Below, piece by piece: positions 38,601-50,600 of a DNA stretch of 64,000 nucleotides. Positions within the stretch are counted from its first letter, which is position 1, and the number at the start of each line of letters is the position of its first letter. Origin of the DNA: Kryptolebias marmoratus (taxonomy: Eukaryota; Chordata; Actinopteri; Cyprinodontiformes; Rivulidae); the NCBI RefSeq assembly GCF_001649575.2, contig NC_051440.1, positions 24,104,476 through 24,168,475 of the forward strand. The letters run 5' to 3'. The notes below the pieces were generated by a model. The model ran no database searches, was not told where the DNA came from, and was given only the letters and a program-made list of their open reading frames with translations. The translations under genes and the position numbers were made by a program.

Positions 38601-41600
38601 GCCCATTCAGGAAACCTTCCAGCAAACTCCCCATCCCATCAGGGAAAGTCTTCAGTGAGCACAGTGTTTCTGTGTTACAAGAGGGGGGAGAGACAGCACC
38701 CTACCCACCCAACAAGTCAATGAGCTTTTAGAGGTGGGAAACTGATTGATTGATTGATTGAGCCACACGACTCAGAGATTCATGGAGACATTAGGATACA
38801 ACACAGGGAATGCTTCTATGTTTCTGACTGTCAGACTTGGCCTTTATTAGCCTTAAGAAGAAGTATAGTGATTAAAAGCAGATTTTAAAATATGGCAATA
38901 CATATATATCACGTAACATGATAAAGTCTTAAATATTACATGATTATTTTAGCTCATATCCCCCATTCTTGTTACCTACTGAGCTGATCAATGAAACTCA
39001 AGACACCGACATTATTACATGTAAGAGTGAGTGACTTGTCTGTATTTTTTTTTAATTATTCACTTTATAATATCCTGAAATATCTTGTTGTCACTACACA
39101 ATCTGTATGGTTTATATTTATAATCTAACAATAAATGATCTTTGTTTTAATCACAATTCATCTCTAGTAAAATGTGAAATTGGAAAAATATTTAAAAATA
39201 ACATCAAACACTGATTAATATTGTTTGTTATTCAAAACCCAACTGATCACAGCGACTGTGTTTCTTGTTTGACTTATTAAAGATTTAACCATTAATAAAA
39301 GAGTGTGCAGAAAGTTCTATAAGTTCAGGCACAATCCACGTTACATTTATCAGTCTCTGGGATTCTAGCATGATTTTTTTTTCCATTTCAGTAGTGAATC
39401 TCTGTGTGGTATATAAAAATGCTATAAGTACTAAATTACTTGGACAAAGTAAGACTGATCTAATTTTAACGACAGATATTCAGTACTAAATACAAACTAA
39501 ATCATTCCCATGGGTCACTTGGTAACGTAATACATACTTCTGCATTTTAAACATTTAGTAATGTTTGGCAGCCCACTTTTACAGGAGTAATTCAATCTTA
39601 GGAGGATTTATAATTTGATTTTCACTTGTTTTTAGCTTAGTGTGAAACCAGAGGCAGGCAAAATAAACAACTACTCTAATTTAGTTTAACCTACATTACT
39701 TCACTATTAATTATGTGCTTTTTTAATTTAGATAAAAACAGAGTATTTTTATCCCCATTTCTTCCCTCTTAGTTGCTCTTTTCTCCCTCAATGCTCTTCT
39801 CTACCCACATGCCACAGTCTGTATTAATATTTCAGAGGCTTATGCATGCTTCAATAGGTGTGTGTGCACCCTGAAACTGACAAGAGGCCTGAGGGGATTC
39901 TTCTGCACGTGTATACGTGCGCAGTCATGCTTATAAGGAATAGTGGACTTTCGATATGTGTTTATAATCCAAGGCTTGTGTATAAGTTGATGTTCACACA
40001 AAACCGAGGTTTATTGAAGCTCTGTGCACAGAATGAAGAAAAGCCTCGACAGGAAGCAGTTGATACTTCGATGATTCTTTTTACTTATTTGTGCTTTATG
40101 AATGAAAACAAGTATAATTAACTGGATTTCTTTTAAAATAAAAAGGCACATGAGCCAGAATGTAGGATGTGAGAAACTTTCCCTGACTTCCTTTCATTAC
40201 AGGGCATTGAGACAGAACAGAGCAGAACTGTAACGAGCTGAGAGAGGCTATTTCACAGCCAACCGAGCTGAGCAAGTCTGATTATAAAAGCTCTGAGCAT
40301 GCTGTAAATAATTACTTTAATTTTACCAGCACATGGAGGCTGAGATTTCACCTCGAATTTCTCGCATGAGTTTGATCACTTCACTTAAAAACTGAGGAGC
40401 TGAATTGTTGCGACGATGACAGACAGCAAAAGAGAGGACTGGAGTGACAGATGTGCTGAGGCTTGTTTGTCTTTCCAAATGAACAAACCTGCCAGATTAT
40501 TTGTCATTCCCATCATCAATGAAAGCTTGGCGGCAGAGATATCCTCATTAAACGTTGTACAGTCAAGGTGATCCAAAAACATATGAGTGTTTAAATAGAA
40601 GTCTGTCATTATTTAAAAAAATCAATAAATAAATCAGTCCACTCAGTGAGAACATGCATTCACTTTGATAACGTCTTAGACTGTTTCAATGTGAATATGG
40701 TCATTTGTCTGTTTTATTAAAACATTTGATTAACAACTGGACATATTTTAATTAAACTGTCAGAAAATAGTCACTGAATGTACATTTAGAACTGAGTAAC
40801 TTTTGCAGTCAACCCAGTTCAAGATTGCTGCTACAGCCAACTGACTTACAAAACACAAAAATTGTTGTGTTAGTGCAGTGGCGGCTGGTGGAGTTTTCTC
40901 CAGGGGGGGCTATAAATCCAAAATAGACATATACCAAAGGTTTTGGAATATGTCTATTATGTGATACCTTAGTATATGTTTTGGACCAAAACGTATACTA
41001 AGGTATCACACCAGTGTATTTACATGAATTAAAACAACAAAAGCAACATTTTAATGTACATATAAATGCACAAGTGCTTCCTGAACACACCAATACTTAC
41101 AAAGACGGAGGTCTCCCAAGGCACAAGCCTGTAGGACACATTTAGCGTTTATAAAACCTGTTTTCTCCCTTATTTTTCAAAACTTTACCGGAGAAACTAC
41201 GTCAAAGCTTGTTTTATGGTGCGAGCACTCACTACATCATGTATTCTGAACGTACAATATAACGAAGATCGGATGTCTCACTCCGATTAGAATTCAAAAC
41301 CAAACATTCTAACAGATTTTAGCATAAATTTTCTTAAACTAATTATTAACTATGAACTTATTTATTACTCTTTGTATGTAACTTAGTCACGTAATTAACT
41401 TACTACTCTGAATAAAAGGCAGCTCACCTGCGGCTCGACTTTTCAATCAGGCGAACTTTATGACAGACGGATGTGACGTCAGCCTTCATGGCGGGAGTCC
41501 CGCGCTCCGGCGGCGGGAGCGTGGTGAAATGTAAACATAGCTGCATTCAGCAGCTCAGGGCGCACCTCTCCTGCGCCCTGAACGGTCCTATCTCTTGTAC

Positions 41601-44600
41601 TGAAGAGGAGCTACTGCGTATGTACAACTTTTAACGAGAGTCTATGGACAAAGATTTTTGCGCCCCGGGGCGGAAATACGTCACCAAGCAGACAACGTCG
41701 AAGAACGAAACAACTTATCATTAACTATAAAATATTTATCTTACACAACTAAAAATATATATACATATATTTCAAAATATTTTCAATGTACTATTTAATT
41801 TTAATTGTTATTTTTTTTACGTCTTATTCAAAGTAATGTGAGTGGTGTGGCGGCACCCTTGCGCCCTCTATTGGCCAGCCGCCACTGTGTTAGTGTCTGA
41901 AAGTCACCTCCAACAGAACCTCTGAGCTGTAAACATTGATTTTAATGTATGTACATCTATCATTGATTGGCATATTGAGTTATACTGAGGTGAAGTTTAT
42001 GTGGTAATAGCTGAGAGTCACCCTCAACACTGTGCATTAACTATTCTCGTTAGATATGGCTGCAAGATGGGTTAATGTCATATAAGGCAGTGGGCAACAT
42101 GCGTTCCTTCAAGAAATATAGGCCTTTAATCATGCAAATGTGCACAAGAATTTACCACAATATAACTTGAAAGATATCTAAACTTTCAATGAAAAAGCTA
42201 AGCCCTCAGTTATGTAAAAAAACTCAAGTCAATAAAACAAAATTCGAATCAGCCAAGTTGCATGAAGAAAATACGATCCCTGAACTCAAAGAATCATTCT
42301 GGTAATAACTTAGAAAGCAGGTCAGTGACTTAAATCCAGTCCAGGTCTCACAGAATCTTATTTTTTTGTCTACTTATAGTTGACTTACACTGGTTACATC
42401 TATAGTGCTGTTTGTCATGAAGAAATCCAGTAATGATTCATATTTACATCATAAAAGCCTCTTTGAACACCATAGTGAGTCATAAGTCTTTATAGTGAAA
42501 AAGACAATCAGCTGACCTGCGCATTGAATAAGACAGAGTTCAAACTCTTCACAATCAGGCTACAAAATAACTTTGGACCCTAACTGGAAAGCAATCAGAG
42601 TCTATAGATTGTAACGTCCACTGTGAATGAAGGTCCTCTACGTCATTTGAGGGCGGTGGTGGATTTGGGGTCTTCTCCTATTGATTTCCATTATTCAATC
42701 TGTTCCTATTTTCAGGCCTAATCCATAGTAATGCATTCAAACTGTATTTACTCACAAACACACACGTGACTCCTCAACCATGCACTTAGTAGTTTCACAT
42801 AATTAGAAGAGGGGGATAAATGTTGAGACTGAAAAGCTTTAATTACAGAGCCAGTGCTGGCTTTTCTCTCTTCAGGGAAACATTTTTAATTAATATTCTT
42901 TCTTCTCTGCTCTTTCTCTCCTCCTCCATCTCTCTTGTGCATCACAATTCAGATTTATATTGTTGACCCACTGCCGTTCACCAGGTAAACACCTCCGTGG
43001 GGAAATCATTAGAATGTATGTGTCCCTTGAGTTTTGTTTGCAAGAGACTGAAGTCTAACTTGAGCAATAAATTGTTCACAATTGGAGCAAACTAATCAAG
43101 AAAGAATAGCAGAGGATGATTGCGGTTGATTTTTGACTTGATAACCTCATTTACTAGATACATTAGACCAATGCTCCTGTCAAACTAAAATGCCAGCATT
43201 GACTGATTATTCAGAGCTGTGAATAATGTTCAGCGAAAGTAAAAAAATGTCCACATACTCCATTTCTGTGCACGGTATTAGTAAGCTTTAGGTTGTGAAA
43301 ATGGTTGCAATTAAACACATAGTCTACATCGCAGAGATAAAAAACTAAACTGACTAAAGTTTTTTCAGGAAAATAATGCAGAAGTAGCAGAGTAAATCGA
43401 GTAAAACATCAAATAAACAAGTCAGCAATTAAAACAACAAAGCAATGTGTTTCAAATGCACAAAACAATCAGATCATCTGGTCAATACAAAGACAAACAC
43501 AGCGTGAACACCAGGTGCTTAAAATGAACTGCGTCTAATAAGATGCATCCCAGCTGGCGGTGAAGTGAGCCGGAGGTTCGTGGAAGGGAAGTGAGGGCTT
43601 CGCCCTGGGATGCTGCCAAGATGTCTGAGGGATGAAGAGTGATGAAGAGTCAGCAGCAGGCGGATCAAAGCGTGCAGCAGGCCACGAGACGAGCAGGTTA
43701 CAGGGAATATACAAAAACCGAAGGTGAGCAATAAAAGCAACCTGCAGTCAAACATACTAAAAATTAAAGGCCTCGCTTTTATTAAAGCACTGCATATCGC
43801 CCGCCACCAGTCATGCAGTTCAGTTTTGACTCACAGTTCAAGCTACGTTCGCTACGTTATTAACCTTCACCGCGACTGCATTTACATCCTTTAATTTAGA
43901 TGATAAAACAGTACAGTGAGCCACACACTGACTGTTTCAACTTCCTGCTTTCGCCTTTAGGAGAGAGGCAGGAAATTCAGTTTGACACTTATTAACTGCT
44001 CTGTTTGCTCTCCAGCTCTGTGCTGCATGCTGGTTGAATAAAACACACTCAGGCTCTTGACATATTGATTTTTTTTTTTTGCATCCATCTTCCTTGTGAA
44101 CCTTCCTTTCTGCTCATACATATACCCAAAATACTACTTATTTTTACAAATCTGTTTTTAGTAGAGTTGAGATTGGTTAAATAAAGACTTTGTTAAAAAG
44201 TTGAACTGAAGGTGTTTGTGCTAGAGGTGAAATTTATGTTATCTGTTTTAGAATAGTGGATTTCCAAACAAGTGCGGTGTTTGTCCTATGTAATAAAAGA
44301 TTTATGTTTGCTTTAACTCATTCTCAATCCTATAAAAACATTTGAATTTTTAATGTAGTTTAGTGTTGCATGAAAATCCAGGTGCAGCTTCCTGTGTTCG
44401 GCTGCTATTAAACATAATATCATCTCCTCATATTTAAAGACTTTCCTGTTGGAAACAATGGCTGTTTATGAGAATTACTTCAGTAAATTAAGAAATTTAA
44501 AAAAGTACCAAAGTATTCTTTAAAAAAATATGATGTTTTTTAAACTGAGCTTCTGATTTCTGTAAAACATTTAGATTTTCTTCTCGCTATGGTCAAATTC

Positions 44601-47600
44601 AACCTGATACACATCGACTTTAAACAAGAAATTGTCAAAAGTAATAAATAGGAATGTTAGGTTTGTATCAAAGTTTAGCTTTTTTTTTTCTTTTATTTTT
44701 GCCAAAGCCCAAATAAGGCTTTGCAAAAGTAAAACTGCAAACAATCCAACACATCACAAAACATTTTTCAGTTCTAACAGCAACAGCAGCTGAAGCACAA
44801 ACATCAAGGTTAGTGAATAACAGTGGCTAAGATAGAACTAATCAAAGAAAAAAAAATACAGAAACAGTTTTATAATCAGAATAACTAACATTTAAATGCT
44901 TCATTTGCAAAAACACATAAAAAATACTCAAAAATTGTTGCTTTACAAAGTACAAGGTGTGTAATTTTAGAGGTGGTCAGCAGAAAAAAGGTTTAAATAT
45001 GTTAATGTTTAGCAAAGCATATTTAGTAAAGTGGAAGTCTTGTTTTAGTGCTGTCTTTATATCCATGTTCTAATATTTTTGTGTTTGTTTCTCTGCTTCT
45101 TAAACTGTGCTGCGTGTGCTTCGGTCAACATCAGCATCTCTCTCACTCTGTAACACCAGCACGTCATGGCTAGAGCTTCTCCAAAGTGGTTTTGCAGGGA
45201 AAAATACTCAGTGCTCAGCGGTATAGCTGGGAAAAAGAGAATTAAAGCAGAGTAAACCCAAACCACAGCGAGGAGAGAAACATACAGTCCTGTCAATTGG
45301 TTGCTGCACTAGAAATGAGTTTTAATCCATTGTAACCTGTGGGTGTTTTGATCACTAAATTGAAGTTGTCATCTTAAAGAGGGACATTTATGGTGTAAAT
45401 CAGGGGTTTCAGGTTTTAGTTGTTTCCCTGCTTGTCAGCAGATCTTCAAGGTCGGTAGAAAACTGTTAATCACACATTCATTTAAATCAGGTGAGTCAAA
45501 GCAGAGAAACACCTAAAACATGCAGGACAGTGGCCCTCCAGGACCAGAATTGGGGACCTCTGGTGTAAATAACCTAAAAATGTAAAAACAAATCCTCGTA
45601 TTTTGCAGAGTGCACAGAGGTTTTTTTCATTGAGGTCTTCTTTAACCTTCTTTAAATGGTCTTCGCTTTCAACCAACACTGACAGCTTTAGAAACGTGTG
45701 TAATAAAAAGTGCCAGGTGCTTTTTGACATCATCGCGGTAATGCTTATGCAGTCGCTGTTACGAGGAGAAGCAGCTGACGTGTGACCATTCAGAGCAGAA
45801 ATAATCCAGTTTAGGGAGAGTCATTCTGTTAAACATCGCTTGCTTTTTTCTCATGTAGCAGCTTTCACTGAGACTTTACCTGCCAGCTGGCTCACAGCCA
45901 CCTTACAAATATGACCTGGAGTGACCTCTCACACACAGAAGGCAGTGAAACAAGAAAGCGAAGCAGCTTGTAAGCAGCCGCGCCAGGCAGCAGGTGGCGG
46001 GGAAACAGGATGAGGCTGTCAGCATGCAAGCTGTGACATAGTATGTCTTTATTAGATCTGAGATAGGTTAGGGCAGGTAAGGGCACACGTGAGCATGCCT
46101 TTACATGCACCTATCACCTGCATCTGGTCATGTGATGCTGACCCAGCTCAGCAGAGGATGGATCGGATTCATATTCACATTCTGCCAGTTACGATATGTG
46201 GCTGATTAATGAACTCGCACACTGTCAAAACTCAGCAGATACACACATACTCGCACAAAAAAAGCCCCACTTTTATGCCAATGTGGCTTGTTTCAACAGT
46301 GATTCATTGCACTGAAAAGCTTTAAACTCGGCATGGTTGCTTTCTCTGTTTGGTTATTATACAGAATAATGACTGCTGGTAAAAGAAAACTGACAAAGGT
46401 AGCTGATATCCCATTGCTGTGCATGTAGCCCACATCAGTACATGTCATAAATGTATACAACAAATTGAAAGTTATATACATGACCAATCTCTCAGTGCTG
46501 AAAGGGTCTGGTTGGAAGCTTTATCTTATTTTCACACAACAACAGACAAAAACTGCATCATTGCAGGATGTTTCTCTGTTCAGTAATGATTTAATGCATA
46601 GCAGCTTTAAAGCATTCAATAAAGTAGCAGAAAGTATATTAAAAAACAGCTAATCTGACTCCTGTCTTATTGTAAATAGCACTATAATCAAGTCAGAATT
46701 AATGAGTTTTGAAATATATCTTGTGCTAAATAACACACATGCTAAATTATGATTGTAAACATTTTCTTAGTGTTAGCATTTAGCGCAAAGCCTTTAAATG
46801 TTTCTGCTACAAACAAAACAAAACAAATGGACAAGCACTCAAAAACATTTATTTGTTTCGCTTTCTTTAAACCAGAAGTGGGGCTGTTGTGAATTTCTTT
46901 CAAGTGGGAACATCTTTCGTAGAATTGATGTAAAACTAATGTTTTAAATATTGTTCTTGGATCCATTCCGTACGAAAGGCCGACAGTTGCAAACAAAGCA
47001 GCAAATGGCTAAATGTGCCACAAATGCAACAGAAAAACGCTGCAAAAGAAAAATGCTGGAGTCACAGAAAACAGACAGAAGCAAAAACATACAACCAACA
47101 AAATAAATGCAAAGGAAAAACGCTGCAAATACAAAAAACAAAACAAAACACCAGCAAGTAAAACAAGCTGCATACTCACTCCAGAAAATGGAAGTGCACC
47201 AGACCACTATGGGGACACGAGGTTGGATATTAGATATTTGTGCTCCACGAATATCCAATATCTAGTGTCTTTATGCCATTTGACTTGCAGTTTGGTAATT
47301 TGTTGATGGTTCCTAAGCAAACCATCAGGTTTCGGAGGAAGGAACACATGGAGGTGCGTTAACCGATCTCACTGCCAGCACCGGGTCAAATCTTTCCTTT
47401 GCATTTGTTGTGTTGGTTGTATGTTTTTACTTCTGTGTATTTTCTGTGACTGCAGCATTTTTCTTTTGCAGCGTTTTTCTGTTGCATATGGTTTTTTTTT
47501 GTGTTTGTTTGTTTGCACCTGTCGGCCACTGTAATACTGACATCCATTAGCAGATATGCCTTACTGGGTACTTCACATTTTCATCCAAATGTGCCATTTT

Positions 47601-50600
47601 AGTCTGGCTGCAGCATATACAGTAGATTGGCTTTTGGAGTAATATGTGCAAAGGGAGGAAAATGTGGCTCATTATGAGCAACTGATCAGCAGCTTTATAC
47701 CTGTGTGAGTTACATTTTATTTAAAAATGCGTATGACAAAAATAACTCTGTTGTGGAGTCCTAGTCCTAGTAGGGGAGGTCTATTATGGCAGCTTATGGC
47801 TACTCTTAGAAAACATTATGTAATACAGAATTTGAAAAAAAACCCCCAGTGTTCTGGCTTTTCTAATAAATAACTGGCATTTAGTCATACTATTATGCGT
47901 AAAAATTGTTAATTTATCAGCAAATGTATAAGGAATTAAGAATCTTATGATAATTTTTCTTGCCTTCACAATTCAGAGCTTTGTGTGTCAGTGAAATTGG
48001 TGCACTCAGTACAGTGACAGAGGCATTTGTGAAAATGGAAGCGGTTGTAAAGAAGTATGAAGTGAGTGCCACATGCTTTAAATGTGTAGATGTCCATCAC
48101 CGCAACGTTGTGACAACAGTGTCACAAAACATGCAATAAAGTTAATCATGCAATAAAGTCGATGGATATCACTATAAAAAGGTTTTTGCACCAAGTAAGA
48201 ATAAAAGTAAGATTTTTTATCTAGTTTTGCACATGAAAACAGACAGCTGGCAGGTCATTTTAGCTCTGACCCTCCAGCTTTTTCTCACACGCTTTTCTAC
48301 AAATTTATTATTGTAACATAAATAGACTTAAAGGGCAGATTCATGTAGATGTCTACCAATGTCACAGAGCAGCATCAGAGATGACGAGATCACAGTTTGG
48401 CCAAAATAGCAACAAGCAGCAATCAGAGCATGAACAAATTTCTGCTGCAGCAGAAACAGAAAAATGAAACCCACAGAGACACTGAAATTCAAATTCGTCT
48501 CAGTTTTCCTCAAATTAAACAGAGGAGGAGAGCTCTTAGTTATTTTTAAAGAGTGACTATAAAGGCTGTCAAACAGAAATAATTATAAGAAAGGTCAAAA
48601 TGATTATAAAATATGAGAATGCCTCCAAAATGCAGTTCATCCTTATTATAGATCATAGCAAAGTCGTTGGTTATAATTTCTCCACTGACCTTTCAATCGG
48701 AATGATTCTGAAACTAATTAGTGAAATCATAACAAAAAATAAATGGCCGTCTGACTAAAAGTTTTATTTATCTTTTATTACATATTTTGTATCTTATATT
48801 CTGTATCTTCAAGGAACCGTTGTGCTCTTTTGCGAAAAATAAAATAAATTCACTGATCTTATTTAACAAGAATAAAAAGTAGTGTGATCTATAAATATCT
48901 ATCTGTCTGCTTTATGTTTCATGACATATTAGAACTTGAGCAAAAAGACATTGCAGCTGTTTATGTAAAAGCAATTGATAATGTATCAGCTTCTTTTAGA
49001 GATTTCTTAGTGGAATATTTTCATCACTACCTCTTGAGACTTTGAATTAAGGGCCAAGGCAATATTCAAATTAGGAGGTGCTACTAGGAAACATGATTCA
49101 GCCTGAATCTTTGCCTCCATAACCTAATTAAAAGCAGAGCAACCAGTAGAAAAAGTCAAACCACTAACCTTGGCAAACAGCGCCCCCTTGGCTGCCAGAG
49201 CATCCTCTCCTCTCCCGTTGGGGTAGCACTCATACCGTGCATCCAAGATTGGGTAGCGACTGGCCAACATGAGGCCACTGTTCAAGAATTTGAACCTGGA
49301 ACAGCAGCCTTTCCAGCCGTACCTCCCAACATCGCTAAGCACATAGGGGAAGTAGCGGTGCAGCTGCCGTCGCAGTCTTGTTGTTGCTCCATGGTCAAAT
49401 ACTTCCTGTAGAGCCAGAAAATCCAAGTTGGCAGGAAAAAAGGCAGAGATCTCATGGTCAAATGTCTCATCTCCATGACGACGTTTCCGTCCTGGACGCT
49501 TGAAAATAGATGTGCGTGGAACATGGGAGAGAGTATTATTGGAGGATATCCCTACAGTGATGTCACCCCCATGGTAACGAGTTAGGGACTCCCGAGAGGC
49601 AGTCATGCTGCCCATGTCTCCTCCTGCCAGCTCTCGGTGATTACCAGTCTCAGCATCCTCCTCCTGGGCGTCTGGTTCTGGAGCACTGATGCTAATTTGA
49701 ACCCCTGAGGTGTGAAGCGGGCAGTCTGTTGGTGGTTTTTGCTGCATCCCTTCCCCATGCATGGGGCAGTCATGATGGCCGGAGCCACTTTGACCTCCAG
49801 TGGAATGCATGGGGCAGTCTGCAGCTTCCCCTGAGGTCTGACCAGGACAGTCTGAGCTGCTGTTAGTCCCCGTCGAGTGAAGGGGGCAGTCTGCTGTGGT
49901 GTCTGAGCCATCATGGTGAACGGGGCAATCAGTGAAGCCCTGCTCTCCTGCAGAGGGGTGAACAGGGCAATCGGTGGCACCTGAGGGATGAACTGGGCAC
50001 TCGGTGACGGGTTCAATTTCAGTTTCAGCCGGGCCATTGGTGGTGTGCGTTTGCTCTGGACGCTGATCCAGAGAGGAGGTACGACGGAAACCTGTGACCA
50101 GACTGCTGAATGATGCCGCACTAAAGAACAGAACAGAAAAGAAGATGTTCTAGAGGTATTGATGGAGCCGGTGTGAAAAACAGAAGGAGCTCTAAGAAAA
50201 AAAAAAAACTGCTCACCTGATAGAGGTGTTGGTCGGTGAATCGATGTAGATTTTAATCTGGGGCCGACTGGCTCCATTGCGGATTCTCTTTCCCACCTCG
50301 CGAGCTCTCCTGTGGGTGTCTGACAAGTTGTTGAACCTGGCCAGGGAGTCTGGCAGGAGGCAAACATTGGCACTGCAGAAACAGAAGCTTCTGCCTTGTG
50401 TCCTCCATTCTCCGAGCCCAGCGCCACCTTGTCCAGCCTGATCCTGCTCTGCCAGGTTCTTGTCTGGTCTGGACAATGAATGAATGAATAAATAAATAAC
50501 ATAATAAGTAAGAAGAAGAAAAAGAGTGGTACCTTTTAAAATAATTGCTGTTTACTTTTCTTTGGATTTTATGTACACCATAAACAATTGTGCTTTTAAA

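Larger units (their letters stand above)
34611..49168 (-). other. smpd3 intron 3
   Basis: A 14.6-kb intron, the largest of the gene. It contains family A copies, a tRNA-like repeat, a 1012-bp hAT-type element, a 162-bp hAT-type element and a long-inverted-repeat element. I saw no further smpd3 exon, and none is needed for a continuous protein. Confidence 0.85.

Noticed and set aside
49603..50502. 299-codon minus-strand reading frame, the longest in the window
   Set aside because: It is a different frame over smpd3 exon 2, intron 2 and exon 3. The true frame carries all the conserved Smpd3 residues and the splice sites.
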